From Nitrosophilus kaiyonis (GTDB lineage Bacteria > Campylobacterota > Campylobacteria > Campylobacterales > Nitratiruptoraceae): DNA of 64,000 nt. Positions 16,696 to 25,905 of this stretch are shown one piece after another. Each line of letters starts with the position of its first letter. Position 1 is the first letter of the stretch. The notes beneath the pieces are model-generated. The model did not search any database. It was not told where the DNA came from and saw only the letters and a program-made list of their open reading frames with translations. Made by a program: the position numbers and the translations under genes. The DNA is taken from positions 1,031,501 to 1,095,500 of the forward strand of contig NZ_AP025696.1 of NCBI RefSeq assembly GCF_027943725.1. The letters are read 5' to 3'.

Positions 16696-19600
16696 TCAAT
16701 CCTTTTTTCATTTTCCTGGCTTATATTTACATCTACAACTTTTCCTGTATCACCGATTCCTGCCCAGTCACCCGTTTTTGTAAATTCTATATAGTAATGG
16801 TTAGTTTTTGCATTAGAATCAAATTTATTATAAATTAGCCAAGATGATGCGTTTATATCCATTCTATCTTTATAAGGGTAAGTTGAACCTGTGTAAGTAT
16901 GATCCCAAATTTCTATTCCATTAGATACTGCGCTGTTTTGAACAGTATTTATTTTTCCGTGTTCAGCTGAAATATTATATATTTGACCAGCAGAGTTTAC
17001 ATGTACTGGATTAATATACCAGTAGATATCATCAACGCTCTCTTTTGGATTTGTTCCTAAAATATGAGCAGGGTCAGATAAATTTTCATCATATACTTCA
17101 AAATAAATATTTGCACTTAAAAAATTTCCTTGAGTTTTATAATCTGGCGCATGAACTCTTGCAAAATAAAAAGTTGCGTTTTGGTCGTTTGTCCTATCAA
17201 AATCTGAGCCAAAGGTTGGACCTGTGGTTTCTCTTACTGTGATATTAAAATCATTTTTATTTATTATAAAAGGATTATCAGGTATGCTGAGATTTCTATC
17301 AAAATTGAATTTAACTGTAATATTTGCTGTTCCTGATGAAAAATTTCCCTCTGTTGTTTTAAATGTTGCATATCCGTTATTAATAGTTAAAATATTTGAA
17401 GTTGTATCATCATCAAAAAATTTTATTCTTTGTATAGCTGTTGACCAAGTTAAATTTTTATCATTTATCAAGCGAACAGTATAGTTTATATCTTTAGCAA
17501 AACATCCCGCAGTATAATTTGTTGCAGTTGCGTTATTATCTAATATAGCTGTAATAGCAAAATCAAGATCCGCACTCATATTTCCGTCATTAGAGATATA
17601 TGTAAAATTACCATTGTTAAAATTTTTCAATGTAAGATTATTGTCAAACTCTTTAGGAACAAATTTAAAAGTTTTGCTTCCTTTTATAAGACATCCAATT
17701 TTTCCATTTACTGAAATATTACTATCACTATTGGCAATACAGTCTATTGAGCCATCACTTTTTGTTTGTTGGTCTACTTGTGTCCATTCATTATCAGATA
17801 TAGTTATATTTATATCTCCAACATTGTTATATCTAAAATAAGTAGGATCATTTGACTTTCCATCATTAAATGCAATGCTTGTCGAAAACATTTCTGTTGA
17901 ATCTGGTAAGGTACATCCAGGAGGTTTGATAAGAGTTATTGTTCCATTTTTATCAATGCTATTATCAATAGTTTGATTATATCCTGTTGTATTTTCATCT
18001 AAATTGTATTTTGTAGCATTAACTTCAAGATTATAAAATCGCCCACCTATTAATGGCGAAGCATTCATATCCATAGAGAACCTGTCTGGGCGAATTGCAA
18101 AATTGTCTCTTGCACATACATAAAATGGATGATAATCCATTAAACATTCAGCACATCCATATTGATGATCATAAGGAGTATCACCTACGCCATGATTATT
18201 TGGTAAACAAGGTCCACCAAAGTCTGTTCTACATGGATTGCCAGGAAATACTAAATCTAATTGATTTCCACTGTCTAAACAAGCTGGTACGCCTGGAAGA
18301 TTTGAACTCATATTACTAACATCTGCACAAACTACACCACTATCATGAACAACTTTACTCCAATCCATATATTTAATTCTAAATGTTGCATTTTTATGAG
18401 CTATTGGTATAGTTACATTCGATAAAGTTTGAATAGAAGTTTGAGTATTTGGATTACTATCTCCAAAAAATATAGCATAATCTTTTCCAGGTAATCTATA
18501 CAATAAATTTGCATTAACACATGAATTATTATCTTGATTGATTGAACTTGCATCTACAATATCAAAAAAGACAACCCCACTTGTAGGAGATAGTGTAATT
18601 TTATCATCATCTAAATGTAAAACTTTTACATTAAAAGGCTTATTTGCTATTTGGGTATATAAAGAATTTTTTGAATCATTGCTATCTTCGGGATCAATAT
18701 TTCCACTAAAATTTTCATTTACTACATTAAATGTACCTAAAGCTGGTCTATACGGTAGAATAGTATTATTAAAATCAACACATTTAGGCAATGGACCATC
18801 AAATGTAAAGGTTTGTCCTGCGATATTAAATACATAAAAGGCCTTATAATCTAAAGAAATAGGTTGATCTGTTTGAATAGTAAAATTATAATCTAAATAT
18901 GCTATATGATCAGGATTTGAAGAATAGGGTTTAAAAAGTGTTGATGTTGTTCCTTCCCCTAAAGGTCCAATTGAGAGATTATTATCATCAAAAGTTACAT
19001 TTACACCATTGATTGTTTGATTATCATCAAAACTTTCATAATCATTCCAATCTACATCTTTTACTTTTGTGCTATTTTGCACATATTTTGTTGTATTTTC
19101 ATCAAAAATTTTTATAACTTTTACATTTTCAGCTGTTTCGTTATCATCATTTCTTATCAACAAATGGGCTCTTATCATATCACCAACTTGTACATTGGAA
19201 GATGCATTTAGTTCATTATTATTTTGATCATAAAGAGTCTCTTCATAACATATTTTTGGCTGATATAATTGAATTGAAATACCATACATAGATAAAAATA
19301 CCCTATCATCTTTAGAAGTAACAGTTATTGTAGTTTCAGTTTGTCCGTTACCAAATATAGAGCTTACATCAAATTCATCAATGTCTGTTCCTAATGTATT
19401 ATTAAAATTTGGATTTCTATCAGTAACATATACTCCATCTCTACTAATTGTACCGTTAATTACATTGTTTTGTGGATTAATACTATTTTGAAGCTTAATC
19501 GGATTACTATTTATATCAGTAATAGTGATTTCATCTTCCAGTCCATTATCTGATTCGTTGGCAAAAAATATAAAATTTGCTTCTACATCACCACTTTGAG

Positions 19601-20699
19601 GGGTATAAAAACCTGATAATGTAGAAGAAACACTTTCTTGATAAACATCAGTATGATAGTTATAAACACCAATTAAACCATCATATATTGTGATATTTTT
19701 GAAAGAATAATTAGAGTTTTTGACAACTACAACCAAAGACCAACCAGCACCTCTATTATATCCTTCAGATGATTGTAAATCTGCTACATAATAATCGCCT
19801 GAAGAAGTTATTAGTTCTGTTACTGGAGCCATGCAAGCATAGTCCCATACATCATCACTAGAGTCATAATACCAGTTAAATTTTTCTTTACTACAATTTA
19901 TATCAACATATCCATTTGATGTTGGTGTTTTAAATTTTACTATGTTAGCATTAGAGACCTTAGCATCGCTATTTGGATTACTTGTAGATATTCTTGCTTG
20001 CCAAAAGAGTCCAGCCCAAATAACCTCATCATCAGGATTTAAGGTTAATGTAGCCATAGAGGAGTTTAAATATGATGATGCATCGCTATCTACATTAGCA
20101 TAATATTGATATACTGAGTTATTCGTTGCACTGCTTCCTGGGTCTTGACATTGGGCATTTCGGTTTGTTTTATAGCAAATATTATGATTTCCTATTACTT
20201 TTAATATTCCATTAATATTTGTTTGATATGCTATATCAAAATCTCTAGGGTTATTTTCACTTTTATCTAAATTATCTGTAAATTCAACATGTAACTCATA
20301 ATCTCCAATTCCATAATATTCACCCCACCTTGACCAATTAAAGCTTGATATTTTAATATAATAAATTCCAGCTTGAACATTTTTTTCTATATAAAAATTA
20401 TAATATTCTCCACTATCATCATCAGTTGCAATAGTATTGCATGAACTATCTTTTAGTTCTCCATAAGTATCAACTCTATCATTAGTTGGCCAAGTAGTAT
20501 AAACTTTCAATGTTCCATTAGTTGGAATATTAATTTTTAAAACATCAATATCATCATCAGGATCTATTCTTCCATCTATAGTAGTATTAATATCTATACT
20601 AATAGAAGAAGGACAAGAATTTGGGTAATCTGGTGATTCTGCATATAATAAAGTTATTAAGAAAAGAATTATAGTTAATATAAATTTTATAAATTTCAT
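16689..20699 (-). CDS. Large exported surface protein (MshQ/PilY1-like candidate adhesin)
   Basis: A 1336-residue secreted protein. The start at 20699 gives the signal peptide MKFIKFILTIILFLITLLYA with AAAGG upstream; an in-frame ATG at 20777 adds 26 residues ahead of it and is rejected. At about 25-145 it resembles a PPC beta domain, with DPDDDIDVLKI and DDDSGEYYNFYI. A DUF11-like repeat is near 500-600 (SNVQVGDMIRAHLLIRNDD). A Cys-rich stretch spans about 770-860, followed by FAIRPDRF near 866, a phrase typical of the DUF6701 region of MshQ. Asn/Asp/Thr richness and beta-structure suggest an adhesive pilus-associated protein. It heads the prepilin operon. Confidence 0.75.
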   Translation of the reverse strand: MKFIKFILTIILFLITLLYAESPDYPNSCPSSISIDINTTIDGRIDPDDDIDVLKINIPTNGTLKVYTTWPTNDRVDTYGELKDSSCNTIATDDDSGEYYNFYIEKNVQAGIYYIKISSFNWSRWGEYYGIGDYELHVEFTDNLDKSENNPRDFDIAYQTNINGILKVIGNHNICYKTNRNAQCQDPGSSATNNSVYQYYANVDSDASSYLNSSMATLTLNPDDEVIWAGLFWQARISTSNPNSDAKVSNANIVKFKTPTSNGYVDINCSKEKFNWYYDSSDDVWDYACMAPVTELITSSGDYYVADLQSSEGYNRGAGWSLVVVVKNSNYSFKNITIYDGLIGVYNYHTDVYQESVSSTLSGFYTPQSGDVEANFIFFANESDNGLEDEITITDINSNPIKLQNSINPQNNVINGTISRDGVYVTDRNPNFNNTLGTDIDEFDVSSIFGNGQTETTITVTSKDDRVFLSMYGISIQLYQPKICYEETLYDQNNNELNASSNVQVGDMIRAHLLIRNDDNETAENVKVIKIFDENTTKYVQNSTKVKDVDWNDYESFDDNQTINGVNVTFDDNNLSIGPLGEGTTSTLFKPYSSNPDHIAYLDYNFTIQTDQPISLDYKAFYVFNIAGQTFTFDGPLPKCVDFNNTILPYRPALGTFNVVNENFSGNIDPEDSNDSKNSLYTQIANKPFNVKVLHLDDDKITLSPTSGVVFFDIVDASSINQDNNSCVNANLLYRLPGKDYAIFFGDSNPNTQTSIQTLSNVTIPIAHKNATFRIKYMDWSKVVHDSGVVCADVSNMSSNLPGVPACLDSGNQLDLVFPGNPCRTDFGGPCLPNNHGVGDTPYDHQYGCAECLMDYHPFYVCARDNFAIRPDRFSMDMNASPLIGGRFYNLEVNATKYNLDENTTGYNQTIDNSIDKNGTITLIKPPGCTLPDSTEMFSTSIAFNDGKSNDPTYFRYNNVGDINITISDNEWTQVDQQTKSDGSIDCIANSDSNISVNGKIGCLIKGSKTFKFVPKEFDNNLTLKNFNNGNFTYISNDGNMSADLDFAITAILDNNATATNYTAGCFAKDINYTVRLINDKNLTWSTAIQRIKFFDDDTTSNILTINNGYATFKTTEGNFSSGTANITVKFNFDRNLSIPDNPFIINKNDFNITVRETTGPTFGSDFDRTNDQNATFYFARVHAPDYKTQGNFLSANIYFEVYDENLSDPAHILGTNPKESVDDIYWYINPVHVNSAGQIYNISAEHGKINTVQNSAVSNGIEIWDHTYTGSTYPYKDRMDINASSWLIYNKFDSNAKTNHYYIEFTKTGDWAGIGDTGKVVDVNISQENEKRIEW

Positions 20700-20768
20700 T
20701 TTTAAACCTTTGGAGTTTTGAAAAATAGAGTGATGAGAAGCAAACCTAAAACAAGCGAAGATTTGCAA

Positions 20769-20782
20769 CCCAACCACCCACC
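20769..20782 (-). promoter_or_regulatory. G-rich tract in the leader of the surface-protein operon
   Basis: On the minus strand the leader reads GGTGGGTGGTTGGG. These four closely spaced G-runs could form a two-layer quadruplex about 70 bases before the start codon. In this AT-rich genome such a tract is conspicuous; its function is unproven. Confidence 0.3.
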
Positions 20783-20859
20783 ATTTTATTATCGGAAAAA
20801 TTTCTATATAGTTTAAGTATAGAACTAAATAGTTTTAAAAAAGCTTAAAAAAGTTTTAT

Positions 20860-20925
20860 TATTGTTAGAGTGGTGAAATAGAGGCATAGCTGGATAGCAG
20901 AACAGGAGGTAAGGTGATAAGGTGG
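20860..20925. repeat. Type A words before type B copy 3
   Basis: Words gtggtgaaatagaggcatagc and ggaggtaaggtgataaggtgg abut the type B element. Together with 20926-21262 they fill the 572-bp gap between the surface-protein start and proC. The stretch next to the gene (20700-20850) holds the probable leader with TATA-like sequences but no firm promoter. Confidence 0.6.
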
Positions 20926-21100
20926 TAAGTGAGCGAGGGCAAAGCGAAGCTTTAAGACAACAACTGCTTGCTGTCTGTGCCCGAGCGAAAGCCTTGAGTA
21001 TATGTGAGTCCTAAAAACAAGGTTTTTCGTGACGACATACGAACAGCTGGTTTACCTTGAAGAAAATCAAGTGAGCGAAGCAAGCGAAGATTTTCGGTTA
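20926..21100 (+). repeat. Structured interspersed element, type B, copy 3
   Basis: A 175-bp copy. Hairpin I has arms 20955-20963 and 20968-20976 around CTGC (8 of 9 pairs). Hairpin II has arms 21011-21018 and 21022-21029 around AAG (7 of 8 pairs). The conserved tail is aagtgagcgaagcaagcg with flanking GAAAATC and GATTTTC. It is in the same orientation as copy 2 and opposite to the adjacent genes. Confidence 0.85.
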
Positions 21101-21104
21101 GTTT

Positions 21105-21262
21105 TAAGTGAGAAAGTTAGAAGTTTGAGATTCATTGGTCAATAGTATAAAATAGTGATAGTGGATAGTGATGGCTAAAAACTAATTCCCTATTACTAAT
21201 AACCAATTACCAATAACCAATGACTAATTCCTAATGTTCAATTAACTCATAACTTATCACTT
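21105..21262. repeat. Type A word array downstream of proC
   Basis: Words gagattcattggtcaatag, a central tataaaatagtgatagtgg, then aaaaactaattccc, ccaattaccaataacc and gactaattcctaatg. The centre matches 4870-4910. The array runs to within a few bases of the proC stop. Confidence 0.75.
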
Positions 21263-21271
21263 ATCGCGTTT

Positions 21272-22021
21272 CTATTTTTGTGTTTTCTCAAAAGCTTTTT
21301 GAACCGCTTTTATAAAAGCATCTCTTATCCCCTTTTCTTCCAGTGCAGCTATACCTTCAGCAGTAGTACCAGCTGGGCTCATAACTTCATCTTTTAAAAG
21401 TGCTGGATGGCGATTTTTTAAAAGAGGGCTAAATCCATCAAAGAGGCCTTCGACTAATTTTTTTGAATTTTGTCTTGAAAGGCCACATTTTACCCCGCCA
21501 TCCATTAAGCTTTCAGCAACTAAAGCCAAAAAAGCTGGGCCGCTTCCTGCTATTGCAGTAGCAATGTCGAGCTCTTTTTCACTTGTCGCCCATAAAACTT
21601 CGCCAATATTTTCAAATATTTTAATGCTTTCTATTTTTACTTTTTCATCTCCTGTGAGTGTAGTCATGGATTTTTGATAGATTGCTGAAAGATTTGGCAT
21701 AGCTCTTAGATAACTTTTTGCTTTTATATATTTTTTTAATCTCTCTATAGTAACTCCGGCTAATACAGAAATCAAAATATCTACTTCATTTTTGAAATAT
21801 TTGCTTATATCTTCAATAGCATAAGGTTTAACGGCTAATATTACTATTTTATTTAGAGAGTTGAAATCTTTTAAATTTGTTGTCTTAAATCCAGCAATTT
21901 TAAGATTTTCAAGTTTTTCTTCATCTCTTCCAACAACTTCAATATCAAAGCTATTTTTCAATCCATCTATCAAAGCAAATGCCATTTTTCCAGTACCGAT
22001 AATAGAAATTTCTTTTTTCAT
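21272..22021 (-). CDS. proC: Pyrroline-5-carboxylate reductase
   Basis: Last step of proline synthesis, reducing pyrroline-5-carboxylate with NAD(P)H. The 249 residues open with the Rossmann motif IIGTGKMAFALIDGL. They contain AVKPYAIEDI, GSGPAFLALVAESLMDGG and the SPAGTTAEGIAALEE signature near the C-terminus. A good AAAGGA lies before the ATG. It stands alone between two repeat-filled gaps. Confidence 0.95.
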   Translation of the reverse strand: MKKEISIIGTGKMAFALIDGLKNSFDIEVVGRDEEKLENLKIAGFKTTNLKDFNSLNKIVILAVKPYAIEDISKYFKNEVDILISVLAGVTIERLKKYIKAKSYLRAMPNLSAIYQKSMTTLTGDEKVKIESIKIFENIGEVLWATSEKELDIATAIAGSGPAFLALVAESLMDGGVKCGLSRQNSKKLVEGLFDGFSPLLKNRHPALLKDEVMSPAGTTAEGIAALEEKGIRDAFIKAVQKAFEKTQK

Positions 22022-22029
22022 ATAGCTTC

Positions 22030-22165
22030 CTTTATTTCGTAATTCATAATTCGTGATTCGTGACTCGTAACTCGTGATTCGTGACTCGTGATTCGTGAAT
22101 TGTGATGCGTTTCACTTTCTCACTTTCTCACTTTCTCACTTTCTAACTATTTGCCATCTTTTCCA
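22030..22165. repeat. Type A word array upstream of proC
   Basis: A near-regular run of cgtgattcgtgactcgtaactcg words followed by four tandem ctttctcactttctcac units. The gap is otherwise empty apart from the bamD promoter. Confidence 0.8.
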
Positions 22166-22228
22166 CTATACCTTTTACTAAATAACTTTATTTATAACAA
22201 TTTTACTGCTATTATACAAAATATTTGA

Positions 22229-22234
22229 TATAAT
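22229..22234 (+). promoter_or_regulatory. Sigma70 -10 box for bamD
   Basis: A perfect TATAAT preceded by G-A, about 27 bases before the ATG. GAGGG before the ATG is the ribosome-binding site. No clear -35 box is seen. Confidence 0.6.
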
Positions 22235-22260
22235 TTTTCCAAAACAAAAAGCGAGGGATT

Positions 22261-22902
22261 ATGAGAAAATTAGGTATATTTTTAATGATAATATTTATTG
22301 TTATGATAAGTGGATGTTCATCAAAAAAAGAGACAGAATATAATAAACCTGCTATATATTGGTATGAAAAGATTATAAAATCTGTAAGTAGTAGCAATTT
22401 AGATAGAGCAGATGAGTATTTTACATCTTTAGAGAGCGAACATATAAGCTCACCTCTGATTCCAGAAGCTATGCTAATTTTGGCTCAAGCTCATATGGAT
22501 AATGAAGAGTATTTAATGGCATCTTTTTATCTTGATGAGTATATAAAAAGATATTCAACCGCAAAGAAAAGAGAATTTGCTGAATATCTTAAAATAAAGT
22601 CATCATTTTTGGGATTTAAAAATATAAATAGAGATCAAAAACTCTTAAATGATACTATACAAAATGCACTAAATTATAAAAAAATGTATCCAAATTCAGA
22701 ATTTATCCCTTTAGTGGATACAATTTTGACAAAACTTTATATGACTGAATATATTTTAAATAAAAATATTATGCTTTTATATCAAAGAAGGGATAAACCA
22801 AAAGCTGCAAAAATATATGAAGAAAAATTAAAAAAATCTTGGCTTAATGAGACAGAGATTATAAAACCAGAAAACTGGTATGATGTTTTAATTGAATGGT
22901 AA
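22261..22902 (+). CDS. bamD: Outer-membrane assembly lipoprotein BamD
   Basis: Lipoprotein of the Bam complex that inserts beta-barrel proteins. The signal peptide ends in the lipobox ISGC, with lipidated Cys19. TPR-like helices follow (EYFTSLESEHISSPLIPEA, ILAQAHMDNEEYLMASFYL), with YIKRY/KMYPNSEFIP elements typical of BamD. The 213-residue length fits. It lies directly upstream of lon, as in Campylobacter. Confidence 0.9.
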   Translation: MRKLGIFLMIIFIVMISGCSSKKETEYNKPAIYWYEKIIKSVSSSNLDRADEYFTSLESEHISSPLIPEAMLILAQAHMDNEEYLMASFYLDEYIKRYSTAKKREFAEYLKIKSSFLGFKNINRDQKLLNDTIQNALNYKKMYPNSEFIPLVDTILTKLYMTEYILNKNIMLLYQRRDKPKAAKIYEEKLKKSWLNETEIIKPENWYDVLIEW

Positions 22903-22904
22903 AT

Positions 22905-23070
22905 AATAACTGAGAAGTAGAAAAGAAGAAAGAGCGAAAGTGAGCAAGATTTAAGATTTAAGAGCTAAGAGTTAAGATTTGAGTATTAGAATTTAGTGAT
23001 TATTTAAAAACTTAACACTTAACTCTTAGCGCTTAGAACTAATTCCCAATGACTAATGTCAAATTAAATT
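22905..23070. repeat. Type A word array between bamD and lon
   Basis: Words aagatttaagagctaagag, gttaagatttgagtattag, a central tttagtgattatttaaaaac, then acacttaactcttagcgc and ccaatgactaatgtc. Left and right arms are roughly complementary. The fragment gagcgaaagtgagcaag at about 22932 resembles a piece of type B. Confidence 0.75.
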
Positions 23071-23086
23071 TTAAAGGAAAAATTAT

Positions 23087-25510
23087 ATGAAACTTAGCGA
23101 TTATAAAGAGTTTCCAACGACATTGCCGATAATAGTAGAAGATGAACTATTTTTATATCCATTTATGATATCTCCAATATTTTTAAGTGATGAAGAAAAT
23201 ATTTTAGCGGCTCAAAAAGCTTTAGAAGAAAATTCATTAATATTGGTATGTCCTTCAAAAGAGGGTAAAGAGGGGGATAGAGATTTTGAATCAATCTATC
23301 CAGCCGGAGTAATTGGCTCTATTATGAGAAAGGTAACTTTGCCAGATGGAAGGATAAAAATACTGTTTCAAGGCTTAGCAAGAGGTAAAATTTTAGAAAA
23401 TGCAGGTGAGCATCCACTAAGAGCAGTTGTGGATATAATCGAATCCAAGCCATTTAATGAGATAAAAGTTGAAGCTCTTTTAGAGGTATTAAGAGAGAAA
23501 ATAAGAACACTTGCAACAATAAGCACTCAATTTCCACAAGACCTTGTAAAAACAATTGAAGAAAATCATGAACCAAATAGAATTGCTGATTTAGTTAGCA
23601 GTTCTATAAAGCTTAAAAAAAGCGATGCATATGAACTTTTTACAGAACCTGATATAGAAAAAAGAATAATGCTTCTAATAGACTTTGTAACTGAAGAGAT
23701 TGAGCAGAGTAAGCTACAAAGAGAGATAAAAAGTAAAGTTCATAGCAGACTTGAAAAAATAAATAAAGAGTATTTTTTAAAAGAGCAGTTAAAGCAGATA
23801 CAAAAAGAGTTAGGAGTTGATACACAAAGAGAAGAGGAGATTGAAGAGTATCGCAAAAAACTTGAAAAATTAAAGCCTTTTATGAGCGAGGAGGCTTTCA
23901 AAGAGGTTAAAAAGCAGATCGATAGATTTTCGCGTATGCATCCAGATAGCGCTGAAGCAACAGTTATACAAACTTATCTAGATTGGGTATTGGAGATTCC
24001 TTTTGGAAAATATTCAAAGAAAAAGCTAAATATTTTTGATGTAAAAAGAGAGCTCGATAAAGACCATTACGGATTAAAAAAACCAAAAGAGAGAATTGTT
24101 GAATATTTTGCTGTTAAAGAGCTAATGGAGTTAAGAGGGATAAAAAAAGAAAAAGGAAGTGGAGCGATTTTATGTTTTGCAGGACCTCCAGGAATAGGAA
24201 AAACTTCACTTGCAAACTCAATAGCAACAGCTCTAAAGAGACCTCTTGTTAGGATTGCTTTAGGTGGGCTTGAAGATGTTAGCGAATTAAGAGGTCATAG
24301 AAGAACATATATAGGGGCAATGCCAGGTAGAATTGTACAGGGCTTAATTGAAGCAAAAGAGATGGATCCTGTTATGGTATTAGATGAGATAGATAAAGTT
24401 GGAAGAAGCTTTAAAGGGGATCCAACATCTGTTCTTTTAGAGATATTGGACCCTGAACAAAATACACATTTTAGAGATTATTATCTAAATTTTAGTATTG
24501 ATTTGAGTAATGTTATATTTATAGCTACTGCAAATGATATAAGCTATATTCCAGCTCCTTTAAGAGATAGAATGGAGTTTATATTTTTAAGCAGTTATAC
24601 GCCAAATGAGAAATTTGAAATAGCAAAAAGATATCTTATTCCTCAAGAACTAAAAAAACATGGACTTAAAAGAAGCGAGTTAAATATTACTCCTAAGGCT
24701 CTTGAGGAGATAATAGAAAAATATACAAGAGAAGCCGGAGTTAGAAATCTTAGAAGAAGAATTGCTGATATTGTAAGAAAAGCAGCCAAAGAGCTTTTGG
24801 AAAATCCTGAAATTAAAAAAATCTCAGTTACTGCAAAAAATTTGAAAAGATATTTAGAAAAACCAATTTTTGAGATAGAACTTGCAGAAGAAGAGCCTCA
24901 AGTAGGTATTGTAAATGGGCTTGCTTGGACAGCAGTTGGTGGAGATGTTTTAAAAATTGAAGCTATAAAGATAAAAGGAAAAGGATCACTGCAACTTACA
25001 GGCAGTCTTGGGGATGTAATGAAAGAGTCTGCAAGAATTGCATATAGTGTAGTAAAAGTATTAATAGATAAAAAAGTTATAAAAATTGATCAAAATGTGA
25101 TTCCAAAAACAGTAAAAGAGATAGAAGAAAAAATAGCTGTTGATCCTAGTGAAGTATATAGAAGATACGATATACATCTTCATATTCCTGAAGGTGCTAC
25201 TCCAAAAGATGGACCAAGTGCTGGTATAACGATGGCAACAGCAATTGCTTCAATACTTTCAGAAAAAAAGGTTAGAAGTGAAGTTGCTATGACAGGAGAG
25301 CTTACATTAAGCGGAAAAGTTTTGCCAATAGGTGGATTGAAAGAAAAACTCATTGCAGCATATAAAGCTGGAGTAAAAAAAGTTTTAATTCCACAGAAAA
25401 ACTATGAAAGAGATTTAGATGATATGCCAAAAGAAGTTATAGGTTCTTTGAAAATTGTTCCTGTTAAAAAGATAGATGAAGTTTTAAAAGAAGCAATTAT
25501 TTGGAAATAA
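23087..25510 (+). CDS. lon: ATP-dependent protease Lon
   Basis: AAA+ Ser-Lys protease that degrades misfolded and regulatory proteins. The 807 residues comprise the LON substrate-binding domain (1 to about 200), a coiled-coil linker, the AAA+ module with Walker A GPPGIGKTS near 362 and Walker B VMVLDEIDKV, and the protease domain. The last shows the catalytic Ser in PKDGPSAGITMA and the Lys in the GLKEKLIAAYKAGVKKVLIP region. ATG is preceded by AAAGGA. The stop codon lies inside a terminator stem. Confidence 0.97.
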   Translation: MKLSDYKEFPTTLPIIVEDELFLYPFMISPIFLSDEENILAAQKALEENSLILVCPSKEGKEGDRDFESIYPAGVIGSIMRKVTLPDGRIKILFQGLARGKILENAGEHPLRAVVDIIESKPFNEIKVEALLEVLREKIRTLATISTQFPQDLVKTIEENHEPNRIADLVSSSIKLKKSDAYELFTEPDIEKRIMLLIDFVTEEIEQSKLQREIKSKVHSRLEKINKEYFLKEQLKQIQKELGVDTQREEEIEEYRKKLEKLKPFMSEEAFKEVKKQIDRFSRMHPDSAEATVIQTYLDWVLEIPFGKYSKKKLNIFDVKRELDKDHYGLKKPKERIVEYFAVKELMELRGIKKEKGSGAILCFAGPPGIGKTSLANSIATALKRPLVRIALGGLEDVSELRGHRRTYIGAMPGRIVQGLIEAKEMDPVMVLDEIDKVGRSFKGDPTSVLLEILDPEQNTHFRDYYLNFSIDLSNVIFIATANDISYIPAPLRDRMEFIFLSSYTPNEKFEIAKRYLIPQELKKHGLKRSELNITPKALEEIIEKYTREAGVRNLRRRIADIVRKAAKELLENPEIKKISVTAKNLKRYLEKPIFEIELAEEEPQVGIVNGLAWTAVGGDVLKIEAIKIKGKGSLQLTGSLGDVMKESARIAYSVVKVLIDKKVIKIDQNVIPKTVKEIEEKIAVDPSEVYRRYDIHLHIPEGATPKDGPSAGITMATAIASILSEKKVRSEVAMTGELTLSGKVLPIGGLKEKLIAAYKAGVKKVLIPQKNYERDLDDMPKEVIGSLKIVPVKKIDEVLKEAIIWK

Positions 25511-25532
25511 GCTCTTTGGCTTATTTCCTTTT
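25503..25532 (+). terminator. Intrinsic terminator of lon
   Basis: Ten-pair perfect stem, GGAAATAAGC (25503-25512) with GCTTATTTCC (25519-25528), followed by TTTT. The lon stop codon (25508-25510) is inside the left arm. The convergent regulator gene ends at 25531. Confidence 0.75.
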
Positions 25533-25905
25533 ATAAAAAGGCGTAAGTTTTTATCTTTTCAGTTAATATATTCTCTCTAATAGGTTTATTTATAAAATCA
25601 TTAGCTCCATTATCTAAAGCTTCGGTTCTTTTTGTCTCATCAGTACTTAAAACAATGACTGGAATATCTTTCAATGATTCGTCACTTTTTATTATTTTTA
25701 GCATTTCTATACCATTCATAACTGGCATAATTATATCTAATAAAATCAGATCAATATCTTTTCTATTTTTTAAAATTTCTATTGCCTCTACTCCATTTTT
25801 TGCCTCTATTACTTCATCTACCATTCCATTTTTCAATAGCATTGTTTTTAGAAGTTTTAAGTTTATAAAATCATCATCAACAGCAAGAACTTTTATTTTT
25901 TTCAT
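25531..25905 (-). CDS. Single-domain CheY-like response regulator
   Basis: A 124-residue receiver domain with no output domain. Acidic residues VDDD at 9-12, the phosphorylation Asp in LILLDIIMP, Thr in LSTDET and Lys in INKPIRE are all present, so it should be phosphorylatable. Its ATG overlaps the stop of the hybrid kinase by 4 bases. It is therefore probably the terminal acceptor of the phosphorelay encoded by this operon. Confidence 0.93.
   Translation of the reverse strand: MKKIKVLAVDDDFINLKLLKTMLLKNGMVDEVIEAKNGVEAIEILKNRKDIDLILLDIIMPVMNGIEMLKIIKSDESLKDIPVIVLSTDETKRTEALDNGANDFINKPIRENILTEKIKTYAFL

Noticed and set aside
20700-20777. 26-codon extension of the surface protein upstream of 20699
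   Set aside because: It would bury the signal peptide, and the downstream ATG has a good AAAGG.
20755-20785. Sigma54 promoter before the pilus operon
   Set aside because: GG-N10-GC with TTGCA is present on the minus strand, but the upstream TGGCAC half does not match; the resemblance comes from the G-rich tract.
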